Source: Bacteroidaceae bacterium (GTDB taxonomy: Bacteria; Bacteroidota; Bacteroidia; Bacteroidales; Bacteroidaceae). Taken from it: a stretch of 17,759 bases of DNA. The stretch covers positions 1-17,759 of the forward strand of contig CAAHEN010000002.1 of assembly GCA_900772575.1 (NCBI GenBank). The letters run 5' to 3'. The notes below the pieces were generated by a model. That model made no database searches. It was not told the DNA's origin and saw only the letters and a list, made by a program, of their open reading frames with translations. A program made the position numbers and the translations under genes. Below, one piece after another: positions 1 to 6,450 of the stretch (its first letter is position 1; the number at the start of each line of letters is the position of its first letter).

Positions 1-168
1 AGTGGTTTTTTCGGGCAACTTCCCTAGGACCCGGTAAAATTTGCTCCGAGCTAATTCAGATTTGCCCTAGGGAAGTTTCGGTGAAGTCTCACTTTAACAT
101 TCCACGCCTGCCCGAAGGTTAAATAAGTTAAGGTGCCATTCCGGTAATTGGAGAGAAAAAGTGAAGTG
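1..168 (-). repeat. Dispersed intergenic repeat, copy A (cut by window edge)
   Basis: The reverse complement of this stretch aligns almost without gaps to 15511-15676. Shared blocks are an 18-bp identical core at 41-58 (reverse complement TGAATTAGCTCGGAGCAA), a CCTAGGG block at 66-72, a TTAAC-TTAT-TTAAC block near 121-136 and TTCACTTTTTC at 155-165. Spacing between blocks is kept to within about one base, while the sequence between them has diverged. This copy also has a 12-bp perfect inverted repeat around the core (17-28 and 66-77). The copy probably continues past base 1. No coding function is evident. It lies downstream of the minus-strand DUF4468 gene. Family identity is unknown to me. 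Confidence 0.75.
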
Positions 169-251
169 GCGATTGGCGCGGTGCTATATTATGGGGCTGT
201 CAGGCAATCTCGGGCGTCCCGGATTCGCCAACTGCAAAGAAGATATATATT

Positions 252-313
252 ATTATTGCTGTCCGGTAAAACTGGGGAATTGGGCTTTCCCAGTTTTACC
301 GGACAGCAATAAT
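252..313. repeat. 62-bp near-perfect palindrome, MITE-like or IS-end remnant
   Basis: Arms 252-276 and 289-313 are perfectly complementary over 25 bp, with a 12-nt centre that can add one G-T and two A-T pairs. The arms contain CTGTCCGGTAAAACTGGG. This is much longer than an ordinary terminator stem, and it lacks a T-tract on either strand. The shape fits two insertion-sequence termini brought together, or a small palindromic MITE. That is an inference from architecture, since no transposase is present. The flanks (ATATAT on the left, TGCAAAAG on the right) show no clear target duplication. Confidence 0.7.
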
Positions 314-350
314 TGCAAAAGGGTACCATGGGCTGAACCAACTAGACAAC

Positions 351-401
351 GAAGGTGCGGCAAAGACGCAGGGGTAACCTTTGTGTCTTGGCCACACCTT
401 C
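351..401. terminator. Imperfect hairpin downstream of the DUF4468 gene
   Basis: Arms 351-367 and 385-401 pair over 15 of 17 positions, with one A-G and one C-A mismatch, around a loop of about 17 nt. It lies 75 bp beyond the stop codon of the minus-strand DUF4468 gene and could end or protect that transcript. No T-run follows it on either strand, so intrinsic termination is unproven. Confidence 0.35.
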
Positions 402-475
402 GCGCTATGTCTTTCAGGATTTTCATGCCCCGTATTTACGAAGCCCATCTATCCAACCACCGCGACTTGCAGGTC

Positions 476-1093
476 TCAATCCTCGTCTTCGACCACAACA
501 GTCTTAGTCTTCTTGGCCACACCTGCGGCCTTGGCTGCCCCACGGAAGATGGCGTCCTTGCGATCTATCGTGAAGCGGCGGAACTTGCCGGGAATCTTGA
601 GCAGTTTGGTCTTCGACTTGTTGAGGGCCTCCTCATCGGTGATCCACTGTTCGGCCCGAAACACCTCCTGTTGCGGCACATCATCGTAGATGTAACGCAG
701 GTTGCGCATCTCGACATTGTACTTCCCGTCACTGATGCGGAAAATCAGCTGATAGTAGAAGCGGACACGGTCCATAGTCCAAGCCTTGCGCTTGAAATAA
801 AGATATTCCTCGATGCTGGCGGCAATGATGCCGGTGGAGCTGTCGGCCTCGGTAATGCGCGCTTGTGGCAGATGGTCGGGGGCATCGACGATCTCCTTCT
901 TCGTATAGTCACGCAGAAGCCGGAAGAGTTCGAGCTGCGACTTTCCGGGAGCCACATAGTCCTTGGCAAAATAGACAAAACCGGAAGAATTGACAGGAAC
1001 GGCTCCAGCCATATATTTGTCCAGATTGTCCTGAGTCTGTGCGCCGGCAGCCAGTGGCAAAGCCAGCAGCAGGCATAATGCTATTTTCTTCAT
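476..1093 (-). CDS. DUF4468-type secreted protein
   Basis: The 205-aa protein has a clear signal peptide, MKKIALCLLLALPLAAGA, with predicted cleavage before Gln19, so it should be exported to the periplasm or outer membrane. The mature part begins with a segment rich in short beta strands (GFVYFAKDYVAPGKSQLELFRLLRDY, split here only as a description of residues about 38-63). A YFKRKAW...VRFYYQLIFRISDGKYNVEM region follows at about 98-135. This pattern resembles the Bacteroidetes DUF4468 family, a TBP-like fold of unknown role. The C-terminal third is Lys/Arg-rich and ends in an acidic tail, VVVEDED. It lies 74 bp downstream of the DUF4827 lipoprotein gene on the same strand and may be co-transcribed with it. 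The family call rests on pattern recall, and the biochemical function is unknown. Confidence 0.65.
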   Translation of the reverse strand: MKKIALCLLLALPLAAGAQTQDNLDKYMAGAVPVNSSGFVYFAKDYVAPGKSQLELFRLLRDYTKKEIVDAPDHLPQARITEADSSTGIIAASIEEYLYFKRKAWTMDRVRFYYQLIFRISDGKYNVEMRNLRYIYDDVPQQEVFRAEQWITDEEALNKSKTKLLKIPGKFRRFTIDRKDAIFRGAAKAAGVAKKTKTVVVEDED

Positions 1094-1167
1094 ATTGATG
1101 GTGTGCTTGTGTGTTCTAGGTCACGAAAGACGCCAGACCGGCTGTCCGCCAAGCGGCCAGATGGGCG

Positions 1168-1848
1168 TCAGCGCCCACGCTGATAGGTCAGTTCGTAGAA
1201 GCAGGGATAGATGCTGTAGGAAGCATCGCTCTGCCCATTGGAGTGCGGTGTGATGATCCGCACTTTGGCGATGCCCTCGTCAGCCGAGTCCTGCCTGCCG
1301 AGATTGATGAACGGCAGAGGTATCAGCCAAGCTGAAGGCACAGAGGAACCATAAGCTGTCTTCATCACGCCAGAGATAAAGCTGGCAGTATAGATGCCGC
1401 TTGTGTTCGTGCAACTCATCACTTCGGGATAGGCGGCAAAGTAGAGGGCATTGTTGGACGACTGTATGCTGTCGCCCGCGATGTTGTATTCCGTATATCG
1501 GTTGAGTATTGTCAGCGTTTCACCGTCGGCCACCTTCTTACCGGTACCCTTGCGTACAATCTGCATATAGACGCCCGATCCGCTGAAGAGCACATATTCA
1601 TTTCGTGAGACATCTGTCGTGCTGTCATTGGCATAGAACTCACTCTCGGAAATCACCCTTATGTTGCCGGGGATGTCCAGCATGAGCCGGCTCGAATCTG
1701 AGGAATAAGCCTTGACGCCCGAAGCAATGAAACTGCTGATCTGGTTTCGCTCACGCTTGACACGGTCTGCATAGCTGTCGTCGTCACTGCAAGCGTAGAC
1801 GCCAAAGACCGCAAAAGCCAAGAGCATGATGGATAGTCTGGTATACAT
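1168..1848 (-). CDS. DUF4827-type lipoprotein, FKBP-like
   Basis: A start at 1848 gives a 226-aa protein beginning MYTRLSIMLLAFAVFGVYAC, a classic lipoprotein signal with Cys20 as the lipidation site. An upstream in-frame ATG at 1905 would bury that signal and precede the proposed promoter, so I reject it. Cys20 is followed by SDDDS, an acidic stretch like the Bacteroidetes signal that sends lipoproteins to the outer face of the outer membrane. The body (VLFSGSGVYMQIVRKGTGKKVADGE, residues about 87-111, then LPFINLGRQDSADEG near 178-192) resembles DUF4827, whose members look like degenerate FKBP-type peptidyl-prolyl isomerases. Isomerase activity cannot be assumed. A TACTTTTG promoter element lies just upstream. 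Confidence 0.7.
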   Translation of the reverse strand: MYTRLSIMLLAFAVFGVYACSDDDSYADRVKRERNQISSFIASGVKAYSSDSSRLMLDIPGNIRVISESEFYANDSTTDVSRNEYVLFSGSGVYMQIVRKGTGKKVADGETLTILNRYTEYNIAGDSIQSSNNALYFAAYPEVMSCTNTSGIYTASFISGVMKTAYGSSVPSAWLIPLPFINLGRQDSADEGIAKVRIITPHSNGQSDASYSIYPCFYELTYQRGR

Positions 1849-1870
1849 TATATCTGAAAACTTGTGCCGG

Positions 1871-1878
1871 CAAAAGTA
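1871..1878 (-). promoter_or_regulatory. Bacteroidetes -7 element for the DUF4827 gene
   Basis: The minus strand reads TACTTTTG, a match to TAnnTTTG, 22 bp upstream of the chosen start codon. No good -33 TTTG is visible at the expected distance. It supports the 1848 start rather than 1905. Confidence 0.5.
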
Positions 1879-1984
1879 CGAAAATAGCTGCACACGGCCT
1901 TGCATTTCACGCTTTTTTTGTCAGCCCATATTGGCAGGCCGGACATGCCCGACAAAGTTTTTCCTCAAAAAACAGACCGATGGC

Positions 1985-2015
1985 TTGCTCACTTGGATTT
2001 TAATTTCTAACTTTG
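1985..2015 (+). promoter_or_regulatory. Promoter of tRNA-Thr
   Basis: A TTG at 1985-1987 and a perfect TAACTTTG at 2008-2015 are separated by 20 bp, matching the Bacteroidetes -33/-7 arrangement. The expected transcription start is about 15 bp before the mature tRNA 5' end at 2038. Confidence 0.7.
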
Positions 2016-2037
2016 CACCGCAAATCAGAAATGGGCT

Positions 2038-2110
2038 GCCGAAATAGCTCAGTTGGTAGAGCAATTCATTCGTAATGAATAGGTCGCCGGTTCGAGTCCG
2101 GCTTTCGGCT
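2038..2110 (+). tRNA. tRNA-Thr (anticodon CGT)
   Basis: A complete 73-nt cloverleaf can be folded by eye. It has a 7-bp acceptor stem (GCCGAAA with TTTCGGC) and a D arm GCTC-AGTTGGTA-GAGC. The anticodon arm is ATTCA-TTCGTAA-TGAAT and the T arm is GCCGG-TTCGAGT-CCGGC. The discriminator base is T. The loop places CGT at positions 34-36, which reads the threonine codon ACG. The 3' CCA is not encoded. Confidence 0.95.
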
Positions 2111-2121
2111 CATTAAGGAGC

Positions 2122-2156
2122 ATAAGGGCATATCGCTTCCCGCGATATGCCCTTAT
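2122..2156 (+). terminator. Strong hairpin terminator after tRNA-Thr
   Basis: A perfect 15-bp stem (ATAAGGGCATATCGC and its complement) closes a TTCCC loop and begins 11 bp after the tRNA. The following bases, TGTCAGTTTATTGTC, are moderately T-rich. It fits a terminator for the single-gene tRNA transcript. Confidence 0.8.
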
Positions 2157-2595
2157 TGTCAGTTTATTGTCAGTCCCCACAAAAGCCACCGTACTCTCAC
2201 AGCCTGAAGCTAGCACAATTTCGGCTTGTGCCATAATTTCCCTTGCAGGGTACATGTTCGTTGTGACAACAGTCCTAGATCGGGCCAAGTTCCAGCTGCG
2301 CCGAACGCACCGGCAAATAAGCCAAAAACTCAATTCGTAACATCTGATGTAAGCCCTAAAACCCAATCGGCCATTAAGGCTTACAGACAATATCGTCAGA
2401 TGGTTTTCCCAATGACCAATTTGAGATGAATCCTCTTGGGTCATGAACTCCGGGAAGCAGGGACACAGAAACCCCTTGCACTTTCCTCCAAATGAGTACC
2501 GTGTCTTAGAGACAGTACGAGTTAAATAGATTGAAACGCCTAATCCATCTACATTTTTTAGTAGACACGTAAAGTTTTACACGGGTGGATTTCAG
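2157..2595. other. Gene-free stretch beside tRNA-Thr
   Basis: About 440 bp hold no convincing gene. The only ORF of note (2049-2444, minus) runs through the terminator and ends inside the antisense of the tRNA, giving a GLEPATYSLRMNCSTN tail that is simply reversed tRNA sequence. A 7-bp inverted repeat (GTAAGCC / GGCTTAC) lies at about 2349-2384. Decayed integration debris next to a tRNA is possible, but I could not recognise an integrase or an att duplication. Confidence 0.4.
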
Positions 2596-2603
2596 TATCT
2601 TTG
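2596..2603 (+). promoter_or_regulatory. Bacteroidetes -7 element for the Trp/Tyr-rich protein gene
   Basis: TATCTTTG matches TAnnTTTG 83 bp before the start codon at 2686. An AGTTTTAC stretch near 2572-2579 could serve as a weak -33 region. This suggests a 5' leader of about 75 nt. Confidence 0.5.
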
Positions 2604-2685
2604 CGTTGAAGATTCCACGCCACGCCAACCTGCCGCCAAGCAAGCGGTGCGGCTGTTTATCTTGATTGCAAACTTAACGAGCAAA

Positions 2686-3603
2686 ATGATGAAAAAGTAT
2701 CTGACACTCCTGATATTGGCACTGGCAGTGACCACTGTCCATGCCCAAGACGATGACGTCTACTTCGTGCCTTCAAAGTCATCGCAAGCCCAAAGCACCC
2801 AGCAGGGTACGACCCGCCCGAAGTCACACTACACACCCATCACTGAAGACACGTACGACGCTGACAACTGGGCCGCTGGACGTGGCAACAACGGCTGGGA
2901 CGTGGATGCCTACAACCGCCGCACACAAGCAACAGACACGGCTTCTAATATTAGTGGGCAAGATGCCCCGTATGCTGACGATGAAAACACCGATGGCAGT
3001 TACACGTCCCTGCTGGTACGCTTCCATTCGCCGAGAATCGGCGTCTATGTGAGCAGCCCTTATTATTCTGTACTGACAGACTACTACTGGGCTGACCCCT
3101 GGCTGTCGCCGTGGTATGGTGGGTTCTATTACTCGTCATGGTACGGCTGGGGTTGGAACTGGGGCTGGCCCTACTATGGCCCAGCCTATGCTTGGAACCC
3201 TTGGTGGGACTACGGCTGGGGCTGGCGTCCGCCACACTTCTGGCATCCCGGCCATCAACCCTCGTGGGCCTATCGCCCCATACCGCGCCGCGGCACTTCC
3301 ACCTACCGCCCATCACGGGATTACTTGGCTGGCAACCGTGGCAGTATGACGCGCCCATCACGCAACTACTACAACCCATCGAATATCTCGAACCGTACAT
3401 TCAACGACCGGAACTATAGCAACCAGACACGTCCGTCGCGCTCTTATGGCAACAACAGCCGCAGCACTACGACCACGCCTTCACGATCCTTCGGCAACAG
3501 TGGTGGCAGCACCACCCCCAGCCGCAGTTTCAGCCAGCCCTCTGGTGGAGGACGCAGTTTCGGCGGTGGCGGTGGCGGACGTAGCTTTGGCGGGCGCCGG
3601 TAG
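2686..3603 (+). CDS. Secreted Trp/Tyr-rich protein with PSR repeats
   Basis: The ATG at 2686 (or 2689) starts MMKKYLTLLILALAVTTVHA, a signal peptide cleaved before Gln21, giving a 305-aa precursor. The GTG start at 2647 is rejected because it would precede the signal peptide. Residues about 21-110 are polar and low in complexity. Residues about 127-195 are extremely rich in Trp, Tyr, Gly and Pro (for example SSWYGWGWNWGWPYYG). The C-terminal 100 residues carry a spaced repeat of the form [RT]PSR-[SDN]-[FY] near 208, 223, 249, 264 and 277, and finish in a Gly-rich GGGGRSFGGRR tail. I recognise no enzymatic domain. An envelope-associated or surface structural role is an inference from export and composition. 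Its closest downstream neighbours are also envelope genes. Confidence 0.8.
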   Translation: MMKKYLTLLILALAVTTVHAQDDDVYFVPSKSSQAQSTQQGTTRPKSHYTPITEDTYDADNWAAGRGNNGWDVDAYNRRTQATDTASNISGQDAPYADDENTDGSYTSLLVRFHSPRIGVYVSSPYYSVLTDYYWADPWLSPWYGGFYYSSWYGWGWNWGWPYYGPAYAWNPWWDYGWGWRPPHFWHPGHQPSWAYRPIPRRGTSTYRPSRDYLAGNRGSMTRPSRNYYNPSNISNRTFNDRNYSNQTRPSRSYGNNSRSTTTTPSRSFGNSGGSTTPSRSFSQPSGGGRSFGGGGGGRSFGGRR

Positions 3604-3741
3604 AGTCCAATCCGGCCCGAGCCGCACACTAGGGGCGAGCTGTATCCATACTTGTCCCTAAGGGCCATCCAATTCCATTCAGACTGTTCATAAGAGGCCA
3701 TAGCGCCCGTGTACAGCCGCACTTAACGCACATCTATTATC

Positions 3742-5355
3742 ATGAAGACTAGCAAAGCCATCTTGGCAGTCCTCCCCCTGCTGAGTCTGCCGCTTACGGC
3801 ACAGGATATTTATAAAATGGAGACCTTTGCCAACGAAGATCTCAACGGGACAGCCCGCTTCGTCGGCATGGGTGGCGCCATGAGTTCATTGGGCGCAGAC
3901 ATCTCCACCATGGGCACCAACCCCGCAGGCATCGGCCTGTACCGGCGCAGCGACATCGCCCTGAGTGGGAGCGTCGGCATCCAGCCTGGCGCCATAGACT
4001 TCAACAATCGTGGAAAGTCACGCGCCTCGTTCGACCAAATAGGCTTCGTCTACGCGCTTCCGCTCAATGAAGACAAGGTGCGCTTCGTCAACTTCGGCTT
4101 CAACTACCACAAGCGCCGCAACCTCAAAAATTTCATCGGCGTCGACAATTTCCAAACGGGTGGCCTCTCACAAAGTTTGGAAATGCTCGACCTCAGCTAT
4201 GTTGGTAACCGCTGGCTCGACCTGACCAACGACAATGACCGCGAACTCACCACACCGCTGACGCTGGCTGGCTACGACACGCAGTTGCTGGAGATGGAAA
4301 CCAACGCAGACGGCAGTATCAAGCGGTACAACCCAGTAGAGGCCAACTCCTACAATTACAAGCGGGTGCAATGGGGCGGCATACAGCAGTATGACTTCAA
4401 CATGGCTATAAACTGGAATGATCAAGTCTATGCAGGCCTCACCTTTGGCGTCTATAACGTAGACATACACAGCTATACTGATTACGCTGAGATGCTCATC
4501 AACCCGGCTGCGCCGACCGCCACCAACGAATATTACATGACCAATGGTGAGGCGCTCACCGGCTCGGGCTTCGATTTCAAGTTCGGTGTAATCATGCGTC
4601 CTATCGAGGACTCGCCATTCCGTCTCGGCGTCGCTATTCACACACCGACCTTCTACGACTTGACGTCGAAACAGCATCTCTATCTCAACACACCTTTCGA
4701 GCGGAAGGACGCGAACGGTAATGTCACGTCCAACTTCTCCGAGCGCGACATGGATCCTGGACAGAACGACTACAAAATCCGCACACCTTGGAAATTCAAT
4801 ATCAGCATGGCCACAACGGTAGGCAACTGCCTGGCACTCGATGCAGAATACGAATATCGTGATGTCGGGACGTCGCAGGTGCGCTATCCAGGTTATGACG
4901 ACTACGGCGGCTATCTGAGTTCATGGTCAAACGGTGAGAAGGATGAAGACCTTTCCAATGAGGCCAAGCGTTTTCTCAAGCCGGTCAGCACATTCCGCAT
5001 CGGTGCGGAATTGCGAGTTGCACAGGGCGCCTATCTGCGCTGCGGCTACAACTATGAGTCGTCGCCATTCTCAAAGGACGCTTACCACAACCTTTTCCTA
5101 AGCAATAGCCCGGCTTATTACTACAGTTGCAACACGGACTATGTGAACCTCTCGGCCATCAACCGTGTTACAGCAGGTGTCGGCCTTCGCGGCAAGCATT
5201 TCTATGCAGACTTTGCTTACCAGTACCAACACCAGACTGGAGACCTATACACGTTCCATGTCCCGGCAGACAACAGCGAGGCCAACCGGCTCAGTGCAGC
5301 AAATGTCGATCTCAGCCGCCATCAGGTGCTCTTCACACTGGGCTACAAATTCTAA
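3742..5355 (+). CDS. FadL/OmpP1/TodX-family outer-membrane transport protein
   Basis: The 537-aa protein begins with a signal peptide, MKTSKAILAVLPLLSLPLTA, cleaved before Gln21. The mature N-terminus has the family signature: early phase ARFVGMGGAMSSLGAD, then NPAGIGLYRRSDIA (residues about 33-75). It ends in alternating strand sequence, HQVLFTLGYKF, whose C-terminal Phe is typical for insertion of beta-barrels into the outer membrane. FadL-type proteins form 14-strand barrels that pass hydrophobic molecules such as fatty acids. Bacteroidetes homologues are often labelled hemin receptors, but the substrate cannot be told from sequence. The META lipoprotein gene follows after 17 bp on the same strand, so the two probably share a transcript. 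Confidence 0.85.
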   Translation: MKTSKAILAVLPLLSLPLTAQDIYKMETFANEDLNGTARFVGMGGAMSSLGADISTMGTNPAGIGLYRRSDIALSGSVGIQPGAIDFNNRGKSRASFDQIGFVYALPLNEDKVRFVNFGFNYHKRRNLKNFIGVDNFQTGGLSQSLEMLDLSYVGNRWLDLTNDNDRELTTPLTLAGYDTQLLEMETNADGSIKRYNPVEANSYNYKRVQWGGIQQYDFNMAINWNDQVYAGLTFGVYNVDIHSYTDYAEMLINPAAPTATNEYYMTNGEALTGSGFDFKFGVIMRPIEDSPFRLGVAIHTPTFYDLTSKQHLYLNTPFERKDANGNVTSNFSERDMDPGQNDYKIRTPWKFNISMATTVGNCLALDAEYEYRDVGTSQVRYPGYDDYGGYLSSWSNGEKDEDLSNEAKRFLKPVSTFRIGAELRVAQGAYLRCGYNYESSPFSKDAYHNLFLSNSPAYYYSCNTDYVNLSAINRVTAGVGLRGKHFYADFAYQYQHQTGDLYTFHVPADNSEANRLSAANVDLSRHQVLFTLGYKF

Positions 5356-5372
5356 ACGTCCTGACACCACTC

Positions 5373-6170
5373 ATGAATTTCTTTATCAATATGATGCTCG
5401 CTGTTGCAGCCGCAGCGGCGAGCATCTCTTGCTCTTCGGTTTTCGACATGGACAAACTCACCGGGGCACACGGCCTGGAATGGCAGCTCACTGCGATTGA
5501 CGGCAAACCGGTAGCACAGACCGATGCCACGCCCTACCTAGGGTTCAAGGACTCCTTGGTATGGGGTTTCACCGGTTGTAACCGCCTCACAGGAGGTACA
5601 GTCTCTGCTGATGGGCACACTGATTTCTCACATACGGCGGCTACCATGCGGCTTTGTCCGGAAGCGGTCTACGAAACTCCCATGCTGGACGCCCTTAGCC
5701 GTGCCACCACGGCAAAGGTCTCACGCCGCAGGCTTGTTCTCTACGGCACTAACGGGCATGACATCATGATATTGAAGCCACGCCCTACAACTGTCACCGA
5801 CCTGTCCGGCCGGTGGTTGGTAACGGCCATTGACGGGCAAACTGTTGAAACGTTACGGCAAGAAACCCCACGCAGCGAGGGTGAACCCCCTTGGCTTCAG
5901 TTCAACGTAGCTGAGGGGAAAGTGACCGGCTACACAGGTTGTAACCGTCTCTTCGGGGACGTCTCAGGCGATGAATTGAAGCGAGGCCGACTGGATTTCT
6001 CCAAAATGGCAGTCACGCGTATGCTCTGCCAAGACGGCAATTTAGAACAAAACATGCTCGCAGCACTCAGACGAGTCCGGTCTTACGTTCTTTTGGACGG
6101 CAGACTGAGTTTTCTCGATGGCAAGGATACCGAGGTGATGGCTCTCACACATAGCGGTGACGAGCCCTGA
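5373..6170 (+). CDS. Two-domain META (HslJ-like) lipoprotein
   Basis: The ATG at 5373 gives a 265-aa protein. Extending the frame to 5127 would overlap the FadL gene and hide the signal, so I reject that. The start, MNFFINMMLAVAAAAASISC, looks like a lipoprotein signal with Cys20. Two META domains follow at residues about 34-135 and 145-257. Each repeats the same landmarks: W-x-L/V-T-A-I-D-G (37-44 and 148-155), TGCNRL (67-72 and 188-193) and a later Cys (Cys95 and Cys219). The Cys69/Cys95 and Cys190/Cys219 pairs could form disulfides. META domains occur in E. coli HslJ, linked to heat-induced envelope phenotypes, but the molecular role is unclear. Proximity to the porin gene and to lon is suggestive only. 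Confidence 0.85.
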   Translation: MNFFINMMLAVAAAAASISCSSVFDMDKLTGAHGLEWQLTAIDGKPVAQTDATPYLGFKDSLVWGFTGCNRLTGGTVSADGHTDFSHTAATMRLCPEAVYETPMLDALSRATTAKVSRRRLVLYGTNGHDIMILKPRPTTVTDLSGRWLVTAIDGQTVETLRQETPRSEGEPPWLQFNVAEGKVTGYTGCNRLFGDVSGDELKRGRLDFSKMAVTRMLCQDGNLEQNMLAALRRVRSYVLLDGRLSFLDGKDTEVMALTHSGDEP

Positions 6171-6329
6171 GCCGCCTCTGTGGCAAACGCGACGGACACC
6201 CTCCGGAAGGACGTGGAAAAATGCAGACGAGGAGGTGTGGCTCCGTTATCCCCCCAACTTTTCTTACATAATGTCATTGTGGCGTGCCGGAAGTGAGAGC
6301 TTTGGGCACGCCTTCTCACAAGAAATCAC

Positions 6330-6337
6330 TAACTTTG
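6330..6337 (+). promoter_or_regulatory. Bacteroidetes -7 element upstream of lon
   Basis: A perfect TAACTTTG lies 113 bp before the lon start codon, within the 280-bp intergenic space 6171-6450. A TTTG at 6301-6304 is somewhat far away (25 bp) for a -33 box. An 11-bp palindrome, CAGACAGTCTG, at 6412-6422 lies in the predicted leader. No heat-shock operator such as CIRCE is visible. Confidence 0.5.
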
Positions 6338-6450
6338 TACCGATTAAAGGTACATGACCGATCAGGCCCACCGGCTAACAACCATTGGGTACAGGCATTC
6401 TGACATCTGGACAGACAGTCTGGTATGTCTGACTTACCACAATTATATAT

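Noticed and set aside
161..1078. 305-aa plus-strand ORF across the left intergenic region and the DUF4468 gene
   Set aside because: It is mostly antisense to a gene with a good signal peptide and family match, and it reads through repeat copy A and the 62-bp palindrome.
2049..2444. 131-aa minus-strand ORF ending in a GLEPATYSLRMNCSTN tail
   Set aside because: The C-terminus is antisense of tRNA-Thr and the frame runs through the terminator hairpin. No domain is recognisable.
2951..3400. 149-aa minus-strand ORF inside the Trp/Tyr-rich protein gene
   Set aside because: Antisense shadow. The plus strand has a signal peptide, a promoter and a coherent repeat structure.
4168..4677. 169-aa minus-strand ORF inside the FadL-family gene
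   Set aside because: Antisense shadow of a complete outer-membrane protein gene, with no promoter or family features.
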